Below are positions 1 through 8,109 of a DNA stretch of 23,531 bases, one piece after another. Under the pieces are notes generated by a model. That model ran no database searches and had not been told where the DNA came from. It was given only the letters and a program-made list of their open reading frames with translations. The DNA comes from a virus. The number at the start of each line of letters is the position of its first letter. Within the stretch, counting starts at the first letter, position 1. The stretch covers positions 1 to 23,531 of the IMG/VR virus record IMGVR_UViG_3300025086_000249; one strand, written 5' to 3'. A program made the translations under genes and the position numbers.

Positions 1-846
1 GATATTGAATCAAGTAAAACAATTACATTTCCTAAAGGACACAGCAAGGAAGGTCAGCCTCTATTCAAGCGTAGGTTTATTCCTGCATCTCTCTTCGATA
101 ACCCATACCTTGCCGAAGAGGGTGACTATGAGGCCATGCTCCTATCACTACCAGAGCATCAGAGGAAGCAACTCCTCGAAGGAAACTGGGATATCAACGA
201 GGGAGCAGCATTTCCTGAGTTCGACAGAGCTACCCACGTTATCGAACACTTTGAGATTCCTAACTCGTGGGTACGTTTTCGTGCGTGTGATTACGGTTAT
301 GGCAGTTACACTGGGGTTCTTTGGTTTACTGTGGCTCCTGATGAGCAGCTTATAGTATACAGAGAAATGTATGTATCTAAAGTTACAGCTTCTGATTTAG
401 CAGATATGATACTAGAGGCAGAGGCAAAAGATGGTGGAATGAGATATGGTGTGCTTGATAGTTCTTTGTGGCACAACCGTGGCGATACTGGGCCATCACT
501 AGCTGAACAAATGAACATGAAGGGTTGCCGTTGGCGTCCTTCTGATCGTTCACGAGGCTCACGTATCGCTGGAAAAAACGAAATACATAGGCGTTTGAAG
601 GTAGATGAGTTTACTGAAAAACCTATGTTAGCATTTATGGATAACTGTACTAATACAATAGCACAGTTGCCGGGTATACCACTGGACAAAAAGAATCCAG
701 AGGATGTAGACACAAAAGCAGAAGATCACTTGTATGATGCGTTAAGATATGGTATAATGACAAGACCACGCAGCAACATATGGGATTATAACCCTGCTAA
801 ACAAAGATCAGGATTTCAAGCCAGTGATTCCACATTCGGATACTAA
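1..846 (+). CDS. terL: Terminase large subunit, C-terminal part (5' truncated by window edge)
   Basis: The frame is open from base 1 (first residues DIESSKT), so the internal ATG at 136 is not the start. The ATPase Walker motifs lie outside the window. What remains is the headful/packaging nuclease, an RNase H-like fold that cuts concatemeric DNA at the portal. Its three metal-binding acidic residues are visible: Asp in FRACDYGYG (bases 289-291), Asp in VLDSSLW (457-459) and Asp in HLYDALRYG (736-738). The preceding LLEGNWDINEGAAFPEFD segment is the usual linker between ATPase and nuclease domains of phage TerL proteins. The protein ends in a short polar tail (stop 844-846) that overlaps the next gene by 23 bases. 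Family assignment is from motif recognition; the subfamily is not resolved. Confidence 0.93.
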   Translation, partial: DIESSKTITFPKGHSKEGQPLFKRRFIPASLFDNPYLAEEGDYEAMLLSLPEHQRKQLLEGNWDINEGAAFPEFDRATHVIEHFEIPNSWVRFRACDYGYGSYTGVLWFTVAPDEQLIVYREMYVSKVTASDLADMILEAEAKDGGMRYGVLDSSLWHNRGDTGPSLAEQMNMKGCRWRPSDRSRGSRIAGKNEIHRRLKVDEFTEKPMLAFMDNCTNTIAQLPGIPLDKKNPEDVDTKAEDHLYDALRYGIMTRPRSNIWDYNPAKQRSGFQASDSTFGY

Positions 847-967
847 CTTAGTAGAAACTTGCCCTAAGTGTGAGATAACCTACAATACAAATATGTGGAA
901 CGACAAATGTCCTAACTGCGAAGAGCAAGCTGCTTTTAACAATGGACCTTGGAGAAAAGATAAATGA
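824..967 (+). CDS. Zinc-ribbon microprotein (47 aa)
   Basis: This small gene starts with GTG at 824, inside the 3' end of the terminase gene in another frame. An AGGA at 810-813, ten bases upstream, serves as a Shine-Dalgarno sequence. It encodes 47 residues with CPKC at 13-16 and CPNC at 29-32, a CX2C-X12-CX2C pattern typical of a single zinc ribbon, followed by a polar tail ending WRKDK. Its stop (TGA 965-967) overlaps the ATG of the next gene as ATGA, a classic translational-coupling junction, which supports real translation. The 118-base space between terminase and the next gene would otherwise be empty. Its role is unknown. Position suggests a packaging-associated or DNA/RNA-binding accessory, but this is inference. 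An in-frame ATG at residue 24 would lose the first Cys pair and is less likely. Confidence 0.65.
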   Translation: MIPHSDTNLVETCPKCEITYNTNMWNDKCPNCEEQAAFNNGPWRKDK

Positions 968-1170
968 AAGCTTTTGTCTTAGTAATAAGTATATGGGGAA
1001 ACAACGGAACCGATTGGGTATATACAGGTAATCAGTATGTATCACAGGAAATGTATACACAGGAAGAGTGTTTAAATATGGCTGACACTTCTAGTTGGAA
1101 CAAGTTTCGAAACAATCCATACTACGACATACAACTAGATTGTTTTAACAAGGAAGAATATAATGGCTGA
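964..1170 (+). CDS. Small conserved phage protein (68 aa) with two Cys
   Basis: It encodes MKAFVLVISIWGNNGTDWVYTGNQ and on to 68 residues. The hydrophobic first 12 residues, the GTDWVYTGNQ segment and two cysteines (in EEC and LDCF) resemble small proteins of unknown function found beside terminase and portal genes in marine podoviruses. The cysteines could form a disulfide, and the N-terminus is too short to be sure of export. Its ATG overlaps the stop of the zinc-ribbon gene by four bases and its own stop overlaps the portal start by eight, so it is translated as part of a tightly coupled cassette. No function is assigned. Confidence 0.75.
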   Translation: MKAFVLVISIWGNNGTDWVYTGNQYVSQEMYTQEECLNMADTSSWNKFRNNPYYDIQLDCFNKEEYNG

Positions 1171-3268
1171 ACAGGAAGAAATGTTTGAGACAGATGATAT
1201 TGTAGCTGCAGAAGACAGCCTAGACAGTATTTTTGAAGAAAAATCTAGTGTAGTTTCATTTATAAAAGATAGATACAAAAGAGCAGAAGACGCTAGATAT
1301 GCTGATGAAAATAGATGGTTAAGAGCTTACCGTAACTATCGTGGTTTGTATGGGTCTGATGTAAAGTTCACAGACTCAGAAAAGTCTCGTGTGTTTGTCA
1401 AAGTTACAAAAACTAAAACACTAGCTGCCTACGGACAAATAGTAGATGTATTGTTTGGTAATAACAACTTTCCACTAACAGTAAATCCTTCTGTACTACC
1501 TGATGGTGTAGCTGAATCTGTACACATAAATGTAGATCCAAATGCAGAGCAAGCAGGAGAATCACTATCAGGCATAACAAGAGATGAAGCTGCTTCTCCG
1601 TATTTGCTTGATGGAGTTACAGAACTAAGACCGGGAGAAACGTTAAAAGATTTACAAGCACGATTAGGGCCACTAGAAGATAAACTATCATCTGTATCTG
1701 AAAAGATAGTAGAAGGTGATGGTACTACAGGAACTACAGTTACTTTTCATCCTGCTATGGTTGCAGCCAAAAAGATGGAAAAGAAAATACACGATCAGCT
1801 ACAAGAAAGCGGAGCATCTACACACCTAAGAAGTATGGCATTTGAGATGGCACTTCTAGGTACAGGTGTTATGAAAGGTCCATTTGCTGTAGATAAAGAA
1901 TACCCTAACTGGGGTGATGGTGGTGAATATGATCCTCTTGTTAAGACTGTACCAGAATGTAGTCATGTAAGTATTTGGGATTTCTATCCTGACCCAGAAG
2001 CACACTCTATGCAGGATGCAGAATACGTTGTTGAAAGACACAAGATGTCAAGAACACAACTAAGAGCATTAAAAAACCGCCCATACTTTATGGAAGATTC
2101 CGTACAGAAAGCTATAGACGCAGGACCAGACTACAACCAGAAGTACTGGGAAATGACTATGGAAGATGATGACACTCAGCCAAACTCTGAGCGTTGGGAA
2201 GTACTAGAGTTTTGGGGTTATGTAGATATAGAAATACTAAAAGAACACGGTGTAAATATTCCCAGTGAACTAAAAGACTTAGACGAAGTTAACTGTAATA
2301 TATGGGTGTCTAATGGTGAGATACTACGCTTTGTACTAAACCCATTCAAGCCTACACGTATACCTTACTACGCTGTACCATACGAGCATAACCCATACTC
2401 TTTCTTTGGCGTTGGTATTGCTGAGAACATGGATGACACACAGACATTGATGAATGGCTTTATGCGTATGGCTATTGATAATGCTGCACTATCAGGTAAT
2501 CTTATTATAGAGGTAGATGAAACTAACCTAGTTCCAGGACAAGACATGTCTGTTTATCCGGGAAAGATTTTCAGGAGACAGGGTGGCGCTCCGGGACAAG
2601 GTATCTTTGGTACTAAGTTTCCAAACGTAGCACAAGAAAATATGCAACTATTTGATAAAGCGAGGGTACTAGCTGATGAGTCTACTGGGTTCCCATCTTT
2701 TGCACATGGTCAAACAGGAGTTCAAGGAGTGGGGCGTACTGCTTCTGGAATCTCTATGCTTATGTCTGCTGCTAACGGCAGTATTCGTACTGTTGTTAAA
2801 AATGTGGATGATTATCTTATACGTCCTTTAGGTAAAGCATTCTTTGCATTCAACATGCAGTTTGACTTTGATGAAGATATTCGTGGAGACTTGGAAGTAC
2901 AGGCATCAGGTACAGAGAGCTTGATGGCTAACGAAGTACGTAGCCAACGCTTGATGCAGTTTTTACAAGTTGCACAAAATCCAGTACTTGCACCTTTTGC
3001 TAAGATGGACTATATTATACGAGAGATTGCTAAGAGCATGGATCTTGATCCAGATAAAGTTACTAACTCTATGCAAGACGCAGCTATACAAGCAGAAATA
3101 TTAAAAGCATTTCAAGCACCAGCACCAACACCAGCAGGGCCAGAGGGTCAGGGTGTACAAGGTGTAGCTGATACTTCAGGAGGTGGAGGATCACAGGTAG
3201 GAGTAGGTACAGCACCACTACCAGAAGAGCAAGGATTTACAGGTAATGCACCTCAAGCAGTTGGTTAA
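1163..3268 (+). CDS. Portal protein (head-tail connector)
   Basis: The 701-aa product has the size, position (directly after terminase) and segments of podovirus portal proteins. The N-terminal region is acidic and helical (residues 1-60). A RAYRNYRGLYG segment follows at about 50-60, then WDFYPDP near 270-276 and a long C-terminal half with the helical barrel part (MNGFMRMAIDNAALSG near 430; GRTASGISMLMSAANGSI near 527-544). Portal dodecamers form the vertex through which DNA is packaged and ejected. They bind terminase, scaffold and the tail adaptor. The last about 60 residues are Pro/Gly-rich and probably disordered. The start is ATG 1163 with AGGAAG at 1151-1156. The call rests on pattern recognition, not on a database hit. 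Confidence 0.88.
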   Translation: MAEQEEMFETDDIVAAEDSLDSIFEEKSSVVSFIKDRYKRAEDARYADENRWLRAYRNYRGLYGSDVKFTDSEKSRVFVKVTKTKTLAAYGQIVDVLFGNNNFPLTVNPSVLPDGVAESVHINVDPNAEQAGESLSGITRDEAASPYLLDGVTELRPGETLKDLQARLGPLEDKLSSVSEKIVEGDGTTGTTVTFHPAMVAAKKMEKKIHDQLQESGASTHLRSMAFEMALLGTGVMKGPFAVDKEYPNWGDGGEYDPLVKTVPECSHVSIWDFYPDPEAHSMQDAEYVVERHKMSRTQLRALKNRPYFMEDSVQKAIDAGPDYNQKYWEMTMEDDDTQPNSERWEVLEFWGYVDIEILKEHGVNIPSELKDLDEVNCNIWVSNGEILRFVLNPFKPTRIPYYAVPYEHNPYSFFGVGIAENMDDTQTLMNGFMRMAIDNAALSGNLIIEVDETNLVPGQDMSVYPGKIFRRQGGAPGQGIFGTKFPNVAQENMQLFDKARVLADESTGFPSFAHGQTGVQGVGRTASGISMLMSAANGSIRTVVKNVDDYLIRPLGKAFFAFNMQFDFDEDIRGDLEVQASGTESLMANEVRSQRLMQFLQVAQNPVLAPFAKMDYIIREIAKSMDLDPDKVTNSMQDAAIQAEILKAFQAPAPTPAGPEGQGVQGVADTSGGGGSQVGVGTAPLPEEQGFTGNAPQAVG

Positions 3269-3437
3269 CGACAAAGAGTGTTACGATCAGTTTCAACAAC
3301 ACATAGATGATCTAATAAATCTAAGACAACGTGCATTGGAAACAGCTAGTGAACCTCACGTCATACACAGACAGCAGGGTGCAATAGATGTACTTAGAAA
3401 ACTAAAGTTACTGAGGGAGACAGTAAACAGTGTCTGA
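3246..3437 (+). CDS. Small helical protein (63 aa), unknown function
   Basis: A 63-residue protein that starts inside the portal's last codons (23-base overlap) and ends eight bases into the next gene. AAGGA at 3231-3235 precedes ATG 3246 by ten bases. An in-frame TTG at 3261 is an alternative start. The sequence is rich in Glu, Gln, Arg and Leu with a probable two-helix layout (CYDQFQQHIDDLINLRQRAL, then HRQQGAIDVLRKLKLLRETV). It has no membrane segment. Similar short helical proteins are frequent next to portal genes of marine phages; a chaperone or connector accessory is conceivable but not shown. The two-sided overlaps and clean RBS make it a credible gene. Confidence 0.75.
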   Translation: MHLKQLVNDKECYDQFQQHIDDLINLRQRALETASEPHVIHRQQGAIDVLRKLKLLRETVNSV

Positions 3438-6400
3438 TAAAGTTGGCAAAAAGACAGGAAAGAAAACCCAAGCAGGTAAAGATGTTTACGTAACACCAGA
3501 GGGTAAAAACGTTTCTGAGATTTCTAGAACTTTTAAGTATAAAGGTAAATGGATAAATGTGCCTAGTATACATAAAGGACGTGAGTATGATCAAAAAACT
3601 TTAAAGCTAATGCTAGAAGCCGAAGTAATTAAACCAACAAGTACACATGACAGTAGAACAGAAGCAGAAGCTGCAGCAAGAGATCGTAGCGATAGATTAA
3701 AGTTTGATGAAGGTGGTATGGCAACTGAGGAAGAACGTCTTGGGTTTGTAGAATCCTATGGTGTAGAACCTGTAACAGACATAAACACTGACCTTACATT
3801 TAAAGATGCTGCTACTAGTGTAGCTGAGATGACTCCTATAATAGGAGATGCTATGGCAGCAAAAGAAGTCTATGATGAGTTGATGAAAGATGAGCCTAAC
3901 TATGGACTCATTGCTGCGCTGGGTGGTGCTGCTTTAGTTGGCGCAGTTCCGGGAATAGGTGATGCTGCTGCTGCAGGTATACGTAAAGCATCAGATATGA
4001 TAAAACGTATTGAGGTTGACCCTGATGCTGTAGGTATGATGGGTGGTAACATTAGGATAAAGCCTAAAGCAGAAGAGGGTACACCAACTGTAGAGGCTGC
4101 AGGTCTTACAGATGAAGCTATTGAAGAATGGCGTGAAAAAAATGCTACATCGGAAGAGTTTCGTAAAAAGTTAAAAGGCCGTAATGAAGAACTACAAGAG
4201 TTAGCTTCAGGAGTAGAAGAAGGTAGAGTATTTACTAGTACCTACAGAAAACGTGCTGATGAACTTAGACCGATACGTGTAGTAGAAGAAGTACCAAAAC
4301 CAGCTACATTTGTAGAAGCAGTAAGTGCATTAAATGCAGGTAAACGTAAAAAACCTATGATTGGTTTGAATGCTTCTATACCAGACGGCGATCAAGTAAC
4401 TGCAAGATTAGATATAGATGCATATACAGATTATGATGTATGGGTTCCTACTCTAACGCACCCTGAACTAAAAACAGTTTATAAACCTTCTGTTGTATTA
4501 AAAGATGTAAAGTTTATACAACCCGAAGGACGAGAGCCTAAAAAAGCTTTAGGCGTAGCTAAAGGTGGAGGTAAAGCACCTTTTGCTGTTATGTCAGGTA
4601 AGTATGTAGGTATTAAAGATGATGATGCTTTTGATCTGGCAAAAGAAGTGTTCGACTACCCTGAGTTTACACAAGTAGGTTATGATCCTACACGTAGAGG
4701 CTTTTTCTATGACAGGGAAACAGGAGAAGCAATAGTAGCGGCTGATATGGTAGTTCAGGTAGGACACCTAGTATTAGCACGTAATGCAAAAAAGATGGAT
4801 GCGGAAGCATTCCCATTTAATGAGGGCGGCATGGCACTAGAAGAACAAATGATGATGAACTTTGGAGATGTACCTGACAATACTGTGGGTATAGATCCTG
4901 TATCAGGTAATGAGATACCTTTGGGTTCTACAGCAGAAAATGTAAGGGATGATATACCAGCGCAACTAAGCGAAGGTGAAATGGTTATACCTGCTGATGT
5001 AGTTAGGTTTTTTGGTGTAAAGTTTTTTGAAGATATACGTCAGGCAGCTAAGATAGGCTACGCTAAGATGGCAGAAGATGGACGCATAGGTGGAGAACCT
5101 ATGGATATAGAAGATGAGTCTGGTCTAGGCTTAGAAATGGCTGACTTAGAAGTTATGGATGATGGCGCTCCTGTTGAAATGTACAGAGGCGGTACATCTA
5201 TGAAAGACTACAAAGATGTAGGAAAAAATAGAGCTATAAAAGCTCCTAAACGTACTGCACCACGTAAGACACACGCAGAAATAATGGCTTCAGTTTTTAG
5301 GGATGATGATAATAACTCAAGCTCATCTAGTTCTAATTCTACTTCATCTAGTTCTAAGTCTACTTCATCTGGTTCTAAGTCTACTTCATCTGGTTCTAAG
5401 TCTTCTGATTTTTATTCTCCTGAAAATATTTCTAAAAGAGTTCAGGAGAGAAAAAACAAACCCAAAACAAAGGGAGAGGCATTTTACAGGGCGCTTACAG
5501 GTTACTTATTTGACAACGAGGATGATACACCTGACAATCGTAGAGTAAAACTATATGAAAAACCCCCAATGTCTGACGATGAAAGAAGATTTGGAACTAT
5601 AGATGAACAAATAAACTTTGGAAATAACTTTGCAGACGATGAAAAAACTAAAAAAGAACCCCCTAAAGTAGAGCGTCCTAAAGTAGATAAGCGTACATCC
5701 ACAGTTCAAGATTTACGAGCAGGTGAAGATCCTTTCTTTACTAAACTATATAAAAACTCAGGATTAGAAAAGCTATATGATAAACTAACTTTTGATGAAG
5801 GTGGTGACGTAGTACAAGAAGGTACAACTGGAGGTTTTGGTGAAGAGATACCATTGGCTGACACAGGTGTTATGGAAGCTCGTGAATATCAAAACAATGC
5901 AGGTCATGTAATAATTATTATGTTCTTAGACGGTGTACCTCTTCAAGAAATACCTGAAGGTTATTACCCTGTAGGTAGTGAGCCTATTGCTGTAGATCCC
6001 GGTGAAGAGACAGGTACTAGCAGTCAAGGCGGTGGACGTAGTGATGATGATGACGATGATGACGATGATAAAGCATCAGAACCTTTTAACTATAAAACAC
6101 TTACTATAGACGAACTTACCACAGAAGTTAAAAACTTAAAAGCACCACCTCCTTTTGGCTTTGGCATACTTGGCTCTGTACTTTCTATGGCACAAAAAAG
6201 ACACAATAAGAAAACAATAGAAGAAATAGATAGAAGACTGAAAGCAACAGATCTGCCAATATATGAAAGAGAGTACTTACAAAACCTAAAAGAAGTAGCT
6301 GAAGGACCAAAAGACAAAGGAATAGTTGGTAAGATTATTGATGACCTAACAGGAGAAGAAACAGAAAAGCCTGACTTACCTACGTTAGATGGTCCTAAGT

Positions 6401-6948
6401 ATGACATGTTACCTGATAAATATGGTGTAATAGAAGGTTACACACCTGATATAGCAACACCAGATGCATCCACCTCATATCCATCATCATTAGGTCCTGA
6501 GATATTGAAGGAGATAGAGGAAGCATCTGCAGAAGCTGCTGCTAACGCCTTTAGTGGATACAAAGCTCCAGGAACAGAAGACGATGATGACGATGACGGT
6601 CCAACAATAAAGCCTACTAAACCTGCTTCTACACAAGTTGCACTTGACAATCAAAGTGCAGCAGATGCTGCTATGGGTAGACCAACAGATAGTAGTGATG
6701 ACGATGATGATGACTCGCCTACTTTTAGACCACCTGCACCTGCCCCTAAACCATCGCCAATATATGACAATGAGGCAGCAGGTGATTATGATGATGACTC
6801 AACAGGTGTCCACAAAGGTGCATTAATGGACAAACCAAAAGTTAAAAAAGTAGTCAAGGGTTTGAAGAAAGCCTCTAAGACACACGCTAAACAAGCAGAC
6901 CAATTAGAAGGAATGATGAAGAAGAAACCTAAGAAAAAATCCAAATAA
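3430..6948 (+). CDS. Large mosaic virion-region protein (1172 aa), unknown function
   Basis: Starts at GTG 3430, eight bases inside the upstream gene, with GAGG at 3413-3416. Recognisable modules, in order: a VSEIS...VNVPSIHKG-like N-terminal domain (about 19-90); FDEGGM at 92; TPIIGDAMAAK then a Gly/Ala-rich hydrophobic stretch ending PGIGDAA (about 135-183); a domain of about 160 residues ending YDPTRRGFFYDRETG and VQVGHLVLARN (about 297-456), resembling a domain of large polyvalent proteins of mobile elements; FNEGGMA at 463; VRDDIPAQLSEGEMVIPADV near 505-524; a Ser-rich repeat (about 628-660); FDEGGDV at 788; a REYQN...PEGYYPV segment (about 815-850); Asp runs of nine, six and six; and a Lys-rich C-terminus. 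These modules recur singly in structural genes of marine phages. No catalytic site is recognised. Its place between portal and scaffold suggests a virion protein, which is inference. Confidence 0.8.
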   Translation: MSDKVGKKTGKKTQAGKDVYVTPEGKNVSEISRTFKYKGKWINVPSIHKGREYDQKTLKLMLEAEVIKPTSTHDSRTEAEAAARDRSDRLKFDEGGMATEEERLGFVESYGVEPVTDINTDLTFKDAATSVAEMTPIIGDAMAAKEVYDELMKDEPNYGLIAALGGAALVGAVPGIGDAAAAGIRKASDMIKRIEVDPDAVGMMGGNIRIKPKAEEGTPTVEAAGLTDEAIEEWREKNATSEEFRKKLKGRNEELQELASGVEEGRVFTSTYRKRADELRPIRVVEEVPKPATFVEAVSALNAGKRKKPMIGLNASIPDGDQVTARLDIDAYTDYDVWVPTLTHPELKTVYKPSVVLKDVKFIQPEGREPKKALGVAKGGGKAPFAVMSGKYVGIKDDDAFDLAKEVFDYPEFTQVGYDPTRRGFFYDRETGEAIVAADMVVQVGHLVLARNAKKMDAEAFPFNEGGMALEEQMMMNFGDVPDNTVGIDPVSGNEIPLGSTAENVRDDIPAQLSEGEMVIPADVVRFFGVKFFEDIRQAAKIGYAKMAEDGRIGGEPMDIEDESGLGLEMADLEVMDDGAPVEMYRGGTSMKDYKDVGKNRAIKAPKRTAPRKTHAEIMASVFRDDDNNSSSSSSNSTSSSSKSTSSGSKSTSSGSKSSDFYSPENISKRVQERKNKPKTKGEAFYRALTGYLFDNEDDTPDNRRVKLYEKPPMSDDERRFGTIDEQINFGNNFADDEKTKKEPPKVERPKVDKRTSTVQDLRAGEDPFFTKLYKNSGLEKLYDKLTFDEGGDVVQEGTTGGFGEEIPLADTGVMEAREYQNNAGHVIIIMFLDGVPLQEIPEGYYPVGSEPIAVDPGEETGTSSQGGGRSDDDDDDDDDKASEPFNYKTLTIDELTTEVKNLKAPPPFGFGILGSVLSMAQKRHNKKTIEEIDRRLKATDLPIYEREYLQNLKEVAEGPKDKGIVGKIIDDLTGEETEKPDLPTLDGPKYDMLPDKYGVIEGYTPDIATPDASTSYPSSLGPEILKEIEEASAEAAANAFSGYKAPGTEDDDDDDGPTIKPTKPASTQVALDNQSAADAAMGRPTDSSDDDDDDSPTFRPPAPAPKPSPIYDNEAAGDYDDDSTGVHKGALMDKPKVKKVVKGLKKASKTHAKQADQLEGMMKKKPKKKSK
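5338..5400 (+). repeat. 21-bp tandem repeat, three units, coding for Ser-rich linker
   Basis: Three adjacent 21-base units (5338-5358, 5359-5379, 5380-5400) encode STSSSSK, STSSGSK and STSSGSK. Units two and three are identical and unit one differs by one base (AGT for GGT). A degenerate partial unit lies just upstream (about 5314-5337). The length is a multiple of three, so gain or loss of units keeps the reading frame. The repeat sits in a disordered Ser/Asn linker of the 1172-aa protein. Confidence 0.9.
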
Positions 6949-6960
6949 CTATAAGGCCAC

Positions 6961-6974
6961 TCAGCTTCGGCTGA
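6961..6974 (+). promoter_or_regulatory. Short UUCG-capped hairpin before the scaffold gene
   Basis: TCAGC (6961-6965), loop TTCG (6966-6969) and GCTGA (6970-6974) form a perfect 5-bp stem closed by C(UUCG)G, the extra-stable tetraloop. It lies in the 48-base gap after the 1172-aa gene and ten bases before the scaffold Shine-Dalgarno sequence. No T-run follows, so it is not a typical intrinsic terminator. An mRNA-stabilising or processing hairpin is more likely. Confidence 0.5.
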
Positions 6975-6996
6975 CCCCAACATAAGGAGAAAACAA

Positions 6997-7965
6997 ATGG
7001 CTGAAACATCAACTAGAACTTTGGCAGTTAAACCTGAAATACCAAAAGTTGTAATAGGTAGAAGTGGATACCTTTCTAATGAAGAACGAATTCAGAAAGA
7101 AGAAGCAGAACTACTAGCTCTGAAGAAAGAAGCACTGGGTATAACAGATGAAGAAAATACTGAAGATAAACCCAGTGGCGAAAAGCCTGAAGCTGAAACA
7201 GTACAGGCAGAGGGTGATACCAAACAAAAAGAAAAACCCAAAGCAGAAGCACAAAAAGATGACACTGAGCTAGGCGCTGAAGAGAAAAACTTTAAGAAGC
7301 GTTATGGTGATTTACGTAGACACTCACAGAAAAAAGAAGAAGAGTTCAATGCAAAACTAGAAGCATTACAAGCACAACTGGATAAAGCGGCAAAGCAAGA
7401 ACTTGTATTACCAAAAAGTGATGAGGAGCTTGATGCTTGGTCTAAAAAGTATCCTGATGTAGCAGGTATTGTTGAGGCTATCGCTGACAAGAAGTCTAAG
7501 GCTACAGCTAAAGATCTTGAAGCACGTATGGCTGAGTTTGAAGAGTTACGTATTACTGCTAAACGAGAAAAAGCAGAAGCTGAGTTGTCTACTATACATC
7601 CTGACTTTGAGCAAATACGTTCAGATAATGATTTTCATAAATGGGCAGAAGAACAGCCTAAATGGGTACAGGATGCTTTGTATGAAAACATAGATGATGC
7701 AAAGTCTGTAGCACGTGTAATTGATCTTTATAAGACAGACAAAGGCATTAGTACTAAATCTAAAAGAGGTAACTCTTCAGATAGAGCAGCAGCAGCTTCT
7801 GTAAAAACAAAAGGTAGTAGTATACCTGACACAGATGATACTTCTAAGTATATACGTGAATCAGAGGTAGATGCTATGAGCATAAAAGAGTATGAAAAAA
7901 GACAAGAAGAAATACTAGACGCACAGCGTAACGGAAGATTTATTTACGATATGTCAAGAAAATAG
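6997..7965 (+). CDS. Scaffolding-type protein (putative)
   Basis: A 322-aa, strongly charged Glu/Lys/Ala-rich protein directly upstream of the major capsid gene, the usual place of phage scaffolds. Residues about 20-90 are disordered and acidic. A long coiled-coil-like stretch follows (KNFKKRYGDLRRHSQKKEEE, near 98-130), and a second helical region spans about 155-200. The C-terminus is basic and polar (ending FIYDMSRK), as expected for the part that touches coat protein. FKKRYGDLRRH-like segments are common in marine-phage scaffolds. AAGGAG at 6984-6989 precedes ATG 6997 by seven bases. It should drive procapsid assembly and leave the mature head; this role is inferred from composition and position. 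Confidence 0.72.
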   Translation: MAETSTRTLAVKPEIPKVVIGRSGYLSNEERIQKEEAELLALKKEALGITDEENTEDKPSGEKPEAETVQAEGDTKQKEKPKAEAQKDDTELGAEEKNFKKRYGDLRRHSQKKEEEFNAKLEALQAQLDKAAKQELVLPKSDEELDAWSKKYPDVAGIVEAIADKKSKATAKDLEARMAEFEELRITAKREKAEAELSTIHPDFEQIRSDNDFHKWAEEQPKWVQDALYENIDDAKSVARVIDLYKTDKGISTKSKRGNSSDRAAAASVKTKGSSIPDTDDTSKYIRESEVDAMSIKEYEKRQEEILDAQRNGRFIYDMSRK

Positions 7966-7996
7966 TTGACAATCAAACTATTGTAGATAAAACTAT

Positions 7997-8026
7997 AGCA
8001 TATACACAACAATAAGTGTGTATGCT
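7997..8026 (+). terminator. Bulged hairpin, weak terminator candidate
   Basis: AGCATATACACA (7997-8008) pairs with TGTGTATGCT (8017-8026) through ten base pairs with a TA bulge on the 5' arm and loop ACAATAAG. TTTAAT follows from 8027. The stem is AT-rich and the T-run short, so termination would be partial at best. It could also act as a 3' end protector for scaffold mRNA. It lies just downstream of the scaffold stop. Confidence 0.4.
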
Positions 8027-8109
8027 TTAATCAAGCACTAGCCACACAAAAGACTTACCCAAAATAATCGGCCCCTTATGGACTACCCGAAGACGTTGGC
8101 CTCTTCATG

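Noticed and set aside
5-355. Open frame of 116 codons at the left edge
   Set aside because: It lies in another frame over the terminase nuclease domain and has no family-like content; the frame open from base 1 is clearly terL.
730-758. Extended -10 promoter-like TGGTATAAT with TTGTAT 17 bases upstream
   Set aside because: These bases encode the conserved terminase motif LYDALRYGIM, so the match is explained by protein constraint; the -35 is poor.
5303-5548. 81-codon frame rich in Leu-His repeats
   Set aside because: It is the out-of-frame reading of the Ser tandem repeat of the 1172-aa gene.
7966-7994. Consensus TTGACA box after the scaffold stop
   Set aside because: At 16-18 bases spacing the -10 choices are TAAAAC, AAAACT and AAACTA, all weak, and transcription would start inside a hairpin; kept only as a note in the leader entry.
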